Of a stretch of DNA of 64,000 bases, positions 1-10,167 are shown piece by piece (position 1 is the first letter of the stretch; each line of letters begins with the position of its first letter). The translations under genes were made by a program, and so were the position numbers. The DNA comes from Terriglobus albidus (GTDB lineage Bacteria; Acidobacteriota; Terriglobia; Terriglobales; Acidobacteriaceae). The notes beneath the pieces were generated by a model, which saw nothing but the letters and a program-made list of their open reading frames with translations, was not told the origin of the DNA and did not search any database. The stretch covers positions 156,285 to 220,284 of the forward strand of contig NZ_JAGTAS010000054.1 of NCBI RefSeq assembly GCF_025685425.1, in the 5' to 3' direction.

Positions 1-386
1 ACAAGTTCGTTGTTTGCGGACTGAACGGAGACGATCCGGTGGTTTACTGCGGATCTTCCAATCTGGCCACAGGAGGCGAGCAGCAGAACGGCGACAACCT
101 GCTGCAGATTCACGACGCCGATGTAGCCACTGCCTTTGCGATCGAGGCGCTGCTGCTGGTGGACCACTATAGCTTCCTCAATCGCTACGCCAATCCCAAG
201 AAGCCGCACGCGGCGATGAAGACGACGATCAAAGCTGCCACGAAGAAAGCTGCAAAGAAGACGTCTAAGAAAGCTACCGTGAAAAAAACTGCGGTAAAGA
301 CGACAGCGAAGAAAGTGGCGAAGAAGGCCATCAAGAAAGCTGCAAAGAAAACAACCAGGAATGCTTCGGAGAAGACCCTAAAGTAG
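1..386 (+). CDS. Phospholipase D-like protein, C-terminal part (partial)
   Basis: The reading frame is open from the window edge, so only the C-terminal end is visible. It begins with KFVV, then a GSSNLA segment and an NGDNLL stretch, which match the second HKD-type half of phospholipase D-like phosphodiesterases (HxK followed by GSxN). The position where many family members have the HKD aspartate appears to be Gly (VCGLN), which may be a subfamily trait. After about 60 residues of PLD fold the protein ends in a Lys/Ala/Thr-rich tail of about 57 residues (AATKKAAKKTSKK-like repeats) resembling histone H1 tails, which suggests nucleic acid binding. The catalytic His lies outside the window. 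The PLD assignment is good; the substrate is unknown. Confidence 0.8.
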   Translation, partial: KFVVCGLNGDDPVVYCGSSNLATGGEQQNGDNLLQIHDADVATAFAIEALLLVDHYSFLNRYANPKKPHAAMKTTIKAATKKAAKKTSKKATVKKTAVKTTAKKVAKKAIKKAAKKTTRNASEKTLK

Positions 387-410
387 GTTGATAACCGGAA
401 GGAGACCCGT

Positions 411-605
411 ATGGCACCGCGCAAACCGAAGACCGCCGCACCAGTATCGACGCCTCAACCCCAACCGCTGCTTGCGGCGCAGCCGCAATCTGCTCAAGCG
501 GCAGCGGCGCAGAAGGGATTATTTCTCTACACCGATGATTCCTGGTCGCAGGACTACTTCAATAAGAACGACCTGCATTTTATTGAGCGGGAGTTGTTTG
601 GGTAG
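411..605 (+). CDS. Small hypothetical protein, 64 aa
   Basis: A short gene with a strong ribosome binding site (aaggaga, 6 bases before the ATG), 24 bases after the PLD-like gene and probably cotranscribed with it. The first 35 residues are low-complexity (Pro, Gln, Ala) with a basic start MAPRKPK; the last 30 residues (LFLYTDDSWSQDYFNKNDLHF) look folded. I do not recognise the family. The ribosome site and position support a real gene. Confidence 0.6.
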   Translation: MAPRKPKTAAPVSTPQPQPLLAAQPQSAQAAAAQKGLFLYTDDSWSQDYFNKNDLHFIERELFG

Positions 606-729
606 AGCAAGCCGCAGAGCGCGGCTTACCCTACTCAATAGCGGGGACGTTCGCGCATGGAAGACGCAGTTCAGACAATGGTTGCAGGTTGACCGGTTCC
701 GGGAAACGATCACGATCCATAAACATTAA

Positions 730-761
730 GCCCGCTCTATCGATCCTCCTATAGAGCGGGC
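730..761. terminator. Bidirectional terminator-like hairpin
   Basis: A perfect 11-base-pair stem (gcccgctctat / atagagcgggc) with a 10-base loop lies between the convergent small ORF and permease gene. The motif tatagagcg-ggccttcagc recurs imperfectly at about 818-838, so it may also be a short dispersed repeat. Confidence 0.6.
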
Positions 762-793
762 CTTCAGCCCTTCTCCTCATTTCTTATCTCAAA

Positions 794-812
794 CCTGGGC
801 CTGCAGCCCAGG
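794..812. terminator. Second hairpin in the same convergent gap
   Basis: A 7-bp stem cctgggc/gcccagg with loop ctgca. It sits just past the 3' end of the permease gene on the minus strand and could terminate it. No T tract follows. Confidence 0.4.
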
Positions 813-858
813 CTGGTATAGAGCGCGCCTTCAGCACTTTGAAGTCATAAAGGCCGTA

Positions 859-2235
859 TCACCTCTCCTGCATGATGCGGTCGCGGCTCTCGCGCTTCGC
901 TCGGTTCGACCATCCCAGACGCAGGCCGAGGTAGCCCGCAGCTAACAGAGCTGCGAAGAGCATGGCGATCAGGCGGTTGTAGTAGACCAAACTTGCGAGG
1001 CAGATGCCTGCTGCGATCAGAGTCCAGATGGGCAGCAGCGGGTAGAGCGGAGCGCGGAAGGGGCGTGCCATCGCAGGCTCGCTCTTTCGCAGGCGGAAGA
1101 GGGCGAGCATGCTGACGATGTACATCACCAGCGCTCCCAGCACCGACATGGTGACGATGTTGGCGGTCAGCGGCTGCCCGCCGAACTGGATCCAGTTGTC
1201 ACTATAGATCGCCGCGATACCAACAACTCCGCCGGCGAGAATAGCGATATGCGGTGTGCGGAAGCGTGGATGGATCTTGCCGAGAAACGCCGGGAGATAG
1301 CCGGCTCGGGCCAGGGCGAAGATCTGGCGGGAGTAGCCGAAGACGATACCGTGCAGAGAAGCCACCAGACCGAAGAGCCCGAGCCAGACCAGCATGTGCA
1401 ACCATCCGCTGCTGCCGCCGACGACGATCTTCATCGCCTGCGGTAGCGGATCATTGATATTGGCCAGCACGGTCCAGTCGCCGACTCCACCGGCGAAGAC
1501 CATTACGCCTAAGGCAAGGATCAGAAGCGTGACGATGCCGCCGATGTAAGCGATGGGAATGGAGCGTGCCGGTCGCTTTACCTCTTCTGCCGCCATTGCT
1601 ACACCTTCAATGGCAAGGAAGAACCAGATAGCGAACGGCACTGCGGCAAACATGCCGACGACCGTATGTGGTGTGAGGTGATCGTGACCGGCCCAGCCAT
1701 GGGCGAGGAAGTTCGTCAGGTGGAAGCCGGGAGCAACCACAGCCATGAAGACCAGCAGCTCTATGATGGCGAGCACCGTCACCATCAGCTCAAAGCTGGC
1801 AGCGACGTGGACGCCGAGGATATTGATCGCCATGAAGAGCAGGTAGGCGAGTACAGCGGCGTGCTTGGGAGCGAGGCCGGGGAACTGCACATGAAGATAG
1901 GCTCCAATGGCCAGCGCGATGGCAGGCGGAGCGAAGACGAACTCCACCAGCGTGGCTGCAGCGGCGATGTAACCACCGGTGTCTCCGAAGGCGCGTTGTG
2001 CATAGGCAAATGGACCGCCGGCGTGTGGGATCGCCGTGGTGAGCTCGGTGAAGCTAAAGATGAAGGCTGCATACATGGTCGCGACCAGGACGGTGACCAG
2101 AAGAAAGCCAAGTGTACCGGCGCTGGCCCAGCCGTAGCTCCAGCCGAAGTATTCGCCGGAGATGACGAGGCCGACAGCAATTCCCCAGAGCTGCCAGGTG
2201 TTGAGCGTGGCTTTCAGATGCGAGTGATCTTCCAA
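859..2235 (-). CDS. eat: Ethanolamine permease (APC superfamily)
   Basis: A 458-residue polytopic inner-membrane protein with about twelve hydrophobic segments. The N-terminal region (LWGIAVGLVISGEYFGWSYGW) and the AIPHAGGPFAYAQRAFG stretch in the second and third segments are typical of the ethanolamine permease branch of amino acid/polyamine/organocation transporters, as is EEVKRPARSIPIAY in the middle. It would import ethanolamine as a nitrogen or carbon source. No eut lyase genes are adjacent, so pathway context is missing here. The start is a TTG with gagg seven bases upstream; no ATG fits. The ending is basic (RAKRESRDRIMQER). It is the last clearly chromosomal gene on the left side. 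Confidence 0.85.
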   Translation of the reverse strand: MEDHSHLKATLNTWQLWGIAVGLVISGEYFGWSYGWASAGTLGFLLVTVLVATMYAAFIFSFTELTTAIPHAGGPFAYAQRAFGDTGGYIAAAATLVEFVFAPPAIALAIGAYLHVQFPGLAPKHAAVLAYLLFMAINILGVHVAASFELMVTVLAIIELLVFMAVVAPGFHLTNFLAHGWAGHDHLTPHTVVGMFAAVPFAIWFFLAIEGVAMAAEEVKRPARSIPIAYIGGIVTLLILALGVMVFAGGVGDWTVLANINDPLPQAMKIVVGGSSGWLHMLVWLGLFGLVASLHGIVFGYSRQIFALARAGYLPAFLGKIHPRFRTPHIAILAGGVVGIAAIYSDNWIQFGGQPLTANIVTMSVLGALVMYIVSMLALFRLRKSEPAMARPFRAPLYPLLPIWTLIAAGICLASLVYYNRLIAMLFAALLAAGYLGLRLGWSNRAKRESRDRIMQER

Positions 2236-2780
2236 GGTCGCCTCGTTGCGATGCGTATGATGTTTGAGCTTATCTGATTTGTCATCCCGTAGGTGTGAGT
2301 TGATTTCGGTATCTAATTGTTTTGGAAGAGGTTAAATAGCCACATTACGACTGTGCAGATACTGTGCAGGACATTTGTGCAGGTTTGGCTAATTTTTTAG
2401 TCCAAGAGCGATGTGGCGATGTGTATGTGCAACCGTAGAGCGAGGGCTGGAGAGCCGCATTCCAATGAAGCGAGCCTTCATTTCTTCGCCAACTGTTCCA
2501 GTGAGTCGCATTTGTCATTAGAAGGTAGCAGCGCATCGCCCAGCGATGCATCGGCTTTCTTACCTTCTCAACAGCAGTGGATCTGATTGATGACTGCCAT
2601 AGCTGATTTTGCGACTGAGAATAAGCTTGTGCGATAGCCATGGGACTAGGGCCAACCACTTTTCCGTAGATGCGGCAACATGAACGGCGGGGGCGGAGAT
2701 TCGTCCCGTGGGAATACCCGCGGAAGTTCCTGCTCTGGCTCTCATGGAATCTGGATCAATGCGGCGTCCCGAAGGAAGGA
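2236..2780. other. Gene-free stretch, candidate left island end
   Basis: I see no convincing gene here. The ORF that can be drawn at 2345-2659 has poor composition and no ribosome site. The stretch contains three copies of a tgtgcag motif (2351-2381), which are listed separately as a candidate attachment or integrase-binding region. Confidence 0.5.
2351..2381. other. Candidate integrase site / attL: tgtgcag repeats
   Basis: Three tgtgcag motifs stand close together. The first (ctgtgcagat, then actgtgcag) matches ctgtgcagat followed by tccgtgtag at 53248-53267, directly upstream of the integrase gene: 10 identical bases and about 16 of 20 overall. Position at the left edge of accessory DNA fits an att or arm-type site. 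This is an inference from motif sharing only. Confidence 0.3.
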
Positions 2781-3119
2781 TTAACGATGCTGATCAGAGG
2801 GGGCAAAAAGCATTTCCTTAGGATTGGCGGGATTGATCCTAACGACAACCGCTCGGTTTTCTGAGAAATTCAGAGCATAACTCTTGGCTGATCTACGCAG
2901 AAAGAACGGCACGTCGTCCTCTCCCTGCTGTGAGCCTCCATTGGCAACAATCTGATAGTGGACCTTCACGCTTGGACATCCTATGTCCGGGTCTATGACT
3001 GTCGAGTCCAAGACAGTGGCTGTGCTGCGGTTCCATCGCAAGCTCTTGAGGAACCGTATAGCGCGTAACACACTCTTGAAGAGAAACATCAGAGCAATAT
3101 CGAGTACGAAGCCACCCAT
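2781..3119 (-). CDS. Small membrane-anchored protein, DUF3592-like; possible RHS partner
   Basis: A 112-residue protein with a very good ribosome site (aaggagg, 9 bases before ATG), starting 21 bases after the end of the RHS gene, so it is probably cotranscribed with it. An N-terminal hydrophobic helix (residues 4-20) is followed by a basic stretch and a beta-rich domain with TATVLDSTVI at about 33 and VVVRINPANPKEML near the end. That layout recalls DUF3592-type proteins, whose C-terminus often reads as a V-x-NPxxP motif. The location straight after a polymorphic-toxin-type gene makes an immunity role possible, but nothing in the sequence proves it. Confidence 0.6.
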   Translation of the reverse strand: MGGFVLDIALMFLFKSVLRAIRFLKSLRWNRSTATVLDSTVIDPDIGCPSVKVHYQIVANGGSQQGEDDVPFFLRRSAKSYALNFSENRAVVVRINPANPKEMLFAPSDQHR

Positions 3120-3140
3120 TCGATCAGCCCTCCTTATACC

Positions 3141-6100
3141 CTAAAACGTAGGTGGAAGATATGGTTGTAGACTCGGCGTGGAGTAAGCCGCACATGCTGC
3201 GTGGACTCCGACCTGTACGCCTGTTGAAACGGCAGCCACCGGAGCGACGACATCCGCCACCGCGTAGTGCATGATATCTGCCACTAAACCGCTCCCCAAG
3301 GCGGTGATGACCTGCGTGCTGTTATTTTCTAGATATCTGAGGCCCGTATAAGCACCATATTTCAGAGCACTTCCACCAACATCTCCTATGGCCGAATGGA
3401 GTCGCTCAGGTCCAAGGAGCGGGGATGCCAAGCTGAAGAAGTTTACAACCTTACCTACACTTGTCTGGTTGAATTTGTTTAGGCATGTGTTGTAAGCCTG
3501 CTTATTGAAGCCATTACTTGGGGCACCTCCGGTACCCATTCCATTTCCTCCGAGTGCGGTCGCACCTCCAAACCACATGCCACCTGTATCCGGAAGCGTA
3601 TCCGGAGGTGCAGCCAGAGGACTATCCGTCGACGGATCCATATCGTAGGAAAATGTGCACTGTACCTCATAAGTAACAGGCCCAGGTGAGTTCGGATTTG
3701 GGCTAAAGCCAACTGGTTCACATCTCCAGGAAGTTTTCAACCCCAATGGGTCAACTGCTGCGAGGGGGTTGTTCCGTACATAGCTGTAACGATTGAAGCT
3801 CTGGGGATCGAAGATGTTGTAGCTGCCATCGTAGGGATCTGGACTCATCCAGCGCCCGTAGGAAGGAGCGTATTCGCGAAACACAGCATGTTCCAATGTG
3901 AAATTTCCCTGTCCCAAGTCATGATCGGTACCAGCAAAGTGAGGAAGGTTGGTATCTGCAGACGGTGTCGTATAGTTGTCCCCGAATTCAGCCGATTGGA
4001 ATTGAGCTTCGGCGCCCGTTCCGGAATTGTTGGTCCGCACCCGCTCCGTGCCCACAAGATCCTGATGTTGATAGTGAATATGACCGTCCATCGCGAGCCA
4101 ATACGCTATCGGGGAATCGCCTGCATAGTATTGCGACAGAGCGGTGGTGCCGTTATCGTACCAAATCGTAGCTAGTCGGGAGAACAGATCGAACCCGCAC
4201 CGATAGATCCCCCTTACGTCCGCAAACTTTACCCGCTGATTGAATGCATCGTAGATGTACGATGCGGTTGCTCCGCCATCAACCGATAGCAGTTTTCCGT
4301 CATCATCATATTGATAGCTATGATTTGGGTCTTGGGTGAGATTTCCGGCAGCATCATAGACATAGCCGGAACTATTGATCTGATTGTTGGCAGTGTTGAA
4401 ACTCAAAGCCGTGGTCAAACCACCGTTGTAAGAGGTCTGCTGCCAGCGATTGCCATAACGATCATAGGAATAGTCGGAGATGGATGTCCCTGACGAACTG
4501 CTGTGTTTCAAGCGTCCAAACTCATCATACGTGTAGTCGAGACAGTTGCCTTCGATGGTGTCGCATCTCCAATTTACTTGTGCCCCAACTGGGCCAGAGG
4601 AAAATCCATACAGCTCGCTGCTCCCTCCTGCGCAGTCAACGGAATAACTTCCAGCGCAGATGTATGTGCCGCTCACCCGGCCGCTTGATTCGAAGTGGTT
4701 GTTTCCCTTCAAACCATTGCCAAAATCGAACGTCGAAATTCCAAACGGATTTGCAGTAGCAGCGCTATAGATCAGGTCAGCATGCGTGGAGTCGTTCTGC
4801 CCCCCATTGACCGAAGTCAACTGGCCTGCGAGATTGTAGCCGTAGCGCACCGGGAAATAGCCGACTGAAGTTGTGTATGATTCCTGGGTCAGTCGCGACG
4901 CGAGGTCATACGAATAAGCCCGCCACACGTCGTGCGCTGAATTACCACACCAGTCAGGCAGGCATTGCCCGATGATACTTATACGGCTGGCGGAATCGTA
5001 GAGGAATTCGCTCTCCATCCATATCGCGCCGATGGAAGCATGTGCATTCGTCAACGTCCCTTTCGACGAACCTAGGTTCGTTCCGCCCCATCCTGTCGCT
5101 TGATCATAGCTATAGATCTTAGTGGGGGTCTTTCCGTCATCATAGATGAGCGAATTCAGGCGCCCTTGTGCGTCGTACTGCATCGTCGCCGTGGTCTTCA
5201 CATTTGGATCCGTTTGATTCGCACGAGGGCGGGTACGAGTCACCGCTAAACCAGTTGAATTGTAGGAATAGCTGTAATCAGTGACTCCGCGCTCTGGTTC
5301 TTCCGTATGAATCACGCGGCCGGCGGCGTCGGTTTGGAAGACGCGTGTCTGGCTGCCCTGTGTGATCGTCTCTTTGTGGTTGACATCGTCATAGTCGTAG
5401 TGCGTGTTATAGCCTGTTCCCGCGATGTCGGTTGGACAGGCGGAGGGTGCGCCTGAGTTCGGGAAGGTTGTTCCGGTGAGTTCGCAGACCTCCTTAACAC
5501 GCCCGATGAGATCGTATTGCGTGATGGTCCCTTTTCCGGGATTGAGTTGTCTTTGAACTGCGCGCGACCAGTAAGTATTTGATACCGAAGAACCATCCGC
5601 CCGAGAAGTGTGAGAACACGACCGAGGCCATCGTACGTGTAGCCGGTGCTGTTGGAGGTGCACTGCGAGCTTCCAGCATCGGAGGAGGAAGAGTAGGGCG
5701 CGCTCGTAGACTGCAGGTGGCCAGTGGCGTCGTAGCAGGAATCAGTCAGATACCAGTTTGACGAAGTACTGCTCACAGCGTTACGTACCGGTCGTCCGTA
5801 GCTGTCAAAGAAGGTCTCCTGCGTGGACCAGTCTGAACTGTTGAGCTTTGTTTGTACCGTAATTTTTCCTGGCGTATAGGTGTATAGAACCTCACCACCG
5901 CCTGGAGTCGTCACGTCCTTTGGACGCATCAGCGCGTCATATTGAACTATTTCCGTCGTCTGCCCGGAGTTGTACCCCGTAGACGTGAGCTGGGCAGCCG
6001 AAGATGCGTCGTAGGTGCTCGAAGTCGAAAGTGAGCTGACAGCCGAGTTGCCGGACGTCTGTGTACTCGTCCCAGTCACGAAAGCTTGGGTCGTGTCATA

Positions 6101-7777
6101 GGAGTAGTCCGTCTCCAGGCCATTGAAGGTAGTGGTTTTGCGAGCACCCGTGTCGTAATTGGTGTAGCTGGTATTGATGTAGGTTGAACCACCTGCCCAT
6201 ACGGAGGAGGATGTGAGATTTCCCGGAGTTGATTCTGCTGTCCCGCGCTGCGGGAGTCCAGATGTAGGGGTAGCCGACGTCTCGTCGTAGTGATAATCAG
6301 TTTCGGACAAGATGTTGCTTCCAGAAGAACTTGCTGCCCTTGTCATTCGGTTAGCCGATCCGTAACTGTAATTCCAGGTTTCTAGCATAACGCTGGGCGT
6401 GGCTGGGTCGAAACTAAACCAACTGGCGAGACTTACACTATCTGAACCATAGTTATAGTGCACGGAGACTTGGGAACCGCCGTTGTAGGACGTTGTCGTT
6501 ACGCGCCGAAGCAATGGATTCCGGCTTGGCCCACCCAAAGAGAAACTTGTACTCATTTCCATCAAAGGTGTCGCCGAATTACTCGATCCGTCCCAGATGC
6601 GCCGCCGGGTTTCATATGGAAGATTGCCCTGGATATTCGCCGAGAACTCAAAGGAGCGGAGCTTATTGGCTTCGTCGACAACATCTGTGCTTGAAGTACC
6701 GGCTCCAGTTATAGCTCGCGTGAAAGTCTTCGATCCGGACGTGGTGGTTCTGGTGAGGACCACCGGATTGCCATCAGAGGAGATGCCGGTCCCATTGCAG
6801 CCGCCAGTGTAGGAGTAACTTATTGTTCCGCCGGTGGGCAGCGTGACGGACTTCAAGCGACCTGTCACCGCTCCTCCAACACCTGTTGTGTCTTCGTATT
6901 GAAAGGAGTACTTGTCGGCGGAAGAATCTGGATATTCAACGGTGTCAACAAGGTCAACGGTTGTCGGGCCATATTCACTGATTCCCGAACATTGGAAGTT
7001 CGTCTGAATGGTATAGGTGCGGTACGTGACCTTTACACTCGCGGACGTCGCGCTATTGGCCTGGCGGGTTATGGGGTAGGTGAAGTAACGAGGGCTTCCC
7101 GCATTGCCGCTTCCTGAAATGGTCAACGCTGTGACACCAAGGGTGTCAATGAATGTTCCGTCTCCATTCACCGAGATCGTATTGCCGTTGCTGTCCGTGA
7201 TTGAACCCGAACCGCTCGCGCTCATCGGAACGTCGATCGTGGTTCCGGTGGGGGTATGAATCACGAAAGTATTGTCGATGGAGTATCCGGATCCATCGGT
7301 CGCCGTTCCGTCACCATCAACAATAGAGGCCGCGCCACCGCTGCACTGCTTCAGCTCGTAGTTAAATGGGTGAACGATGCCCTCCGGCTGGTGGTAAGCA
7401 AGATTCGTATAGTACGTTCCCGGATAGGTGCCTCCACCATATAAATCGCAGGACGCCGTCGAGGTTGAGTACGAGAGAAAACCGATGAAGCCGTCACCGA
7501 CATTGCCGTGGAATCCCCATTGCTGGTCCGGCAGCCAGGCATTTCCCTGCGGAGACCAGATCAGACCGTCGTATGTGAGGGAATAGTTAAATGCAAGGCC
7601 GCGTCCCGGACGACTGACAATGGGAAGCTCGAAGTGGGTATTAAGATTGCCGATATTGACGGTGTCAAACCCCTTGCTGTCATAGGCGCCAAAGGGGTAG
7701 AGACCAACGCCAGTGTTTTGAGCAAATACCGATGTAACAAGGCAGAGGAACAGCGCAAGGCGAACGACGATCTTCAT
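3141..7777 (-). pseudogene. RHS-repeat secreted protein, split by a frameshift
   Basis: The start chosen is the ATG at 7777, giving the signal peptide MKIVVRLALFLCLVTSVFAQ; an upstream in-frame ATG (7858) would bury it. The first part (7777 to about 5606) has the usual RHS N-region and YD repeats ending YTYDGLGRVLTL. At about 5604-5608 the frame changes: the downstream frame resumes with SRADGSSVSNTYW and continues through RHS repeats to the core motif YGRWMSPDPYDGSYNIFDPQ and NPLAAVDPLGL. One missing base explains it. Rejoined, the protein would have about 1545 residues. The C-terminal 180 residues after DPLGL are variable: a Pro/Gly-rich linker and a hydrophobic, Ala/Gly-rich ending without a toxin motif I recognise. 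The gene is inactivated unless frameshifting or a sequencing error is involved. Confidence 0.85.
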
Positions 7778-8154
7778 TTTTCTGGAGCAACCCTTCTTCG
7801 ATTGCACACAGAGGAGGAGAAAAAGAGAAAAATCTTTCTTTTTGTAGCTGTAGAGCAAGCATCATCGCCGTTTGCTCACTTGTCAAGCATCCTTTTATGA
7901 AGACAACGGACGACGTCATTCCCAAGTCACCATCGGTGAAGAGTATGGATACTCGAATTCGTCGATACGCTCTAGCGGCTTTCAGAGGTGTAGCACACAG
8001 CACAAGTCGATTGACTTAGGGCAACCAACCGCCGCAAGTGGCCGGAAGAGGGTTCGGGAGAAACCCGCAGGGTGTCTTCCGGCTGCCGAAAAGGAAGCAC
8101 GGGAGCGCTTTCGTCTCCCGTGCTTCGGTAGATTTGTGGTTTCCCTATAGACAG
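7778..8154. other. Gene-free stretch upstream of the RHS gene
   Basis: This holds the presumed promoter region of the RHS gene on the minus strand. Overlapping short frames on both strands show no ribosome site or family signature. Confidence 0.5.
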
Positions 8155-8568
8155 CTACCCAAGAATGCATTTGTCGGTGAAGACGGCGGCGAAGCCCTGG
8201 AAACGGAGATTGCTATCCCACGCGTGAGCAAAGCGAAGATGCTGCTCGTGCAACGCGGTGAGGCATAGGTAGTGATCGCGGACGATATTGCGGCTCCACT
8301 GCTCGATGCCGAGATAGTCCTGGCGGTAGTAGTACGGATCGAGGTTAGGACCGCCCACGAAGCCGATTTCGAAGCACATCTCCGGATCGCGCATCGAGTC
8401 CCCGTTTTGTTGACCATAATGAGCGACGGAGAGAGCCGGAAGCCCAAGAGGACCGGATTCATCTAGCCCTTCGATGACCAGCTCCAGATAGGGAGGATTC
8501 TCGATTTTGAGGTAGAGGCTGGGGCGCCAGCCGCCAGCCTTCTGAAGGATCTCGAGTATGGATTTCAT
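8155..8568 (-). CDS. Hypothetical protein, DUF6908-like, mobile-element associated
   Basis: A 137-residue soluble protein. Its ATG overlaps the stop of the ArdC-like gene by four bases (ATGA), so the two are translationally coupled. The sequence has MKSILEILQKAGGW at the start, a Tyr/Asp-rich middle (GGPNLDPYYYRQDYLG, EQWSRNIVRDHY) and a conserved-looking end; this resembles the DUF6908 group found on plasmids and integrative elements. No catalytic motif is visible. Coupling to an antirestriction gene suggests a role in establishment of the incoming element, but that is an inference. Confidence 0.65.
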   Translation of the reverse strand: MKSILEILQKAGGWRPSLYLKIENPPYLELVIEGLDESGPLGLPALSVAHYGQQNGDSMRDPEMCFEIGFVGGPNLDPYYYRQDYLGIEQWSRNIVRDHYLCLTALHEQHLRFAHAWDSNLRFQGFAAVFTDKCILG

Positions 8569-9458
8569 GCCGCCACCGCCGTGAGTTCCGCTTCGGTGGC
8601 TGTTTCTTCTTCGTCTTCTGCCGGTGGTTCCAATGCTGCCAGAATCACGCTGGCCGTCTGCTGGATGACTTCCAGACTCTCCGCTAGCAGAGAAGCGTTG
8701 CCGTGATAGAGATGGATATAGTCAGCGGAAGCCGTACCTGTCTTCAGGCCAAGGGCTTTGCCGACCACGAACGCCACCGCTTCGGCCTCGGTTTCGCGTA
8801 CTGCCTTCGTCGTTGCTGTGCGCCGCTCTGCTTTATGTAGCAGTTCATGCGCCGTTTCATGAATGAGCGTCGAGAACTCCTCGGCCTTTGACTGCCCCGG
8901 AAGGATGGCAATTCGTCCGCCGTAACTCACGCCAAGGGCGGGTGCAATCCCCTCGTTGTAGACAAGCTGAATGCCGCGTGAGCGGACAAAGGCAGCCAAC
9001 CGGTCGATGTTCTCGCCAACGTCACCGGAGACACGTTCCATCTCGGGAAGGTCTACGCCTTCCGTCTGCGAGATATCGAAGACATAAGCGTTACGGAAAC
9101 CCACCAGTACGCGGGTGTTCTGCGTGGTGATATCTTTCTCGGCCTCGTCATCCTTCTTGCGGCGGACGCCGACAATAGGAGCGAGAATCCGGATGCCCTT
9201 TTGTCCAGCCGTCACGGAACGTCCGAGGTTCTTCCATGTCCAGAATCCGGCAACACGGGTTGCTGTAGGCATCTGACGGGCGATCTCCAGCACGTTGCCA
9301 AAGCTGTAGTTGTGAAAACGGCTCATGGCGGTGAGGTAGTTGGTGAGGGCATCGGAGTGTCCGGCCTCTAACTGCTCAATCAGCAGCTTGATGTTGGCGG
9401 CGATGAGTTCCTGTTTCTGGGCAGGCTTCTTGCTGTCGATGGTGTTTGCGGTCTTCAT
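8565..9458 (-). CDS. ArdC-like antirestriction protein with metallopeptidase domain
   Basis: A 297-residue protein. Residues about 15-130 match the ArdC N-terminal ssDNA-binding domain (LTNYLTAMSRFHNYSFGNVLEIARQ, then VAGFWTWKNLGRSV and GIRILAP). Residues about 170-260 form an M78/ImmA-IrrE-type zinc peptidase domain with HETAHELLH and a downstream E (ETEAEAVAFVVG). ArdC-type proteins protect incoming ssDNA during conjugation and counter restriction. The start at 9458 is supported by aaaggagc before MKTANTID; a longer frame to 9611 has no such site. It leads a two-gene unit with the DUF6908-like gene. This fits the relaxase and coupling genes further right. Confidence 0.85.
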   Translation of the reverse strand: MKTANTIDSKKPAQKQELIAANIKLLIEQLEAGHSDALTNYLTAMSRFHNYSFGNVLEIARQMPTATRVAGFWTWKNLGRSVTAGQKGIRILAPIVGVRRKKDDEAEKDITTQNTRVLVGFRNAYVFDISQTEGVDLPEMERVSGDVGENIDRLAAFVRSRGIQLVYNEGIAPALGVSYGGRIAILPGQSKAEEFSTLIHETAHELLHKAERRTATTKAVRETEAEAVAFVVGKALGLKTGTASADYIHLYHGNASLLAESLEVIQQTASVILAALEPPAEDEEETATEAELTAVAA

Positions 9459-10167
9459 TGTGTTTGCTCCTTTGGCTTTTGCACGTCCGCGTTGAAACGC
9501 GGCATGTACATGCCGAACGCCTCCTGGCGAAGGCGGGGCGGCAAAGCACAAGGGAGGGGTATCTCCCACCCGGAGCAAAGCGGAGGGCGGAAGCGCAGCG
9601 ACGGTCTGCACAAGCGAAGCGCGGAAGACTGTTGGGAAACCCTTGTGCTGCGCCAGGGCAGCGCCCTCAGGGAAGGTTTGGTTTCCGTGTTCGTGCGTGT
9701 CAGCGCACAGGATTTATAGGGGCGGGCGTTGCGGGGCAGGAACAGGCCCCGCAGAGGTGGAAGCGGAGAACGCGCAGGCGGTCGAAGCGGGGAGGAAACC
9801 TCCTCCGCAAGAGCACGCAATCCCAGTGAACCGTACCGTTGCTAGGGTGGCGTTCGCGTCGACAGCGCGCGCAATTCCACGTCGATGCCGAGATTTAAAA
9901 GGCTCTCCAAGCAGAGATTGCATCATCAGACGCATCTGATCTCTTGCGGAATTCGGGCTTTCAGCTTTTCTCTTGCGGAATTCGGGCTTTCAGCTTTGCC
10001 TGGATGTCGGACCCTTTCTGTCTCCATCCCATTTGAGACAGGCAAAGTCTTCAGCCATTGGGGAGTTTGTAGGCAGATCGAATGTGGTCGAACCGTTGAA
10101 CTCGACAACGACTCGACGCGGGCTCAGCCGAAGGGCTAGTTGAAATTGGGATTCAGAGGGGTGAACC
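9459..10167. other. Gene-free divergent region between ardC-like gene and recombinases
   Basis: About 700 bases with no supportable gene. It must hold the promoters for the leftward ArdC operon and the rightward recombinase operon. It contains a 29-bp tandem duplication (9941-9998) and could include the recombinases' own site, but I cannot identify one. Confidence 0.5.
9941..9998 (+). repeat. 29-bp direct tandem duplication
   Basis: Two adjacent copies of ctcttgcggaattcgggctt plus tcagcttt, 28 of 29 bases identical, lying about 170 bases before the recombinase operon. Confidence 0.85.

Noticed and set aside
1666..2277. 203-residue ORF on the plus strand
   Set aside because: It lies antisense to the ethanolamine permease, has shadow-type composition (Glu, Gly, Asp, His rich) and no ribosome site.
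2345..2659. 104-residue minus-strand ORF
   Set aside because: Ser/Trp/Gln-rich with no family resemblance and no ribosome site; treated as gene-free.
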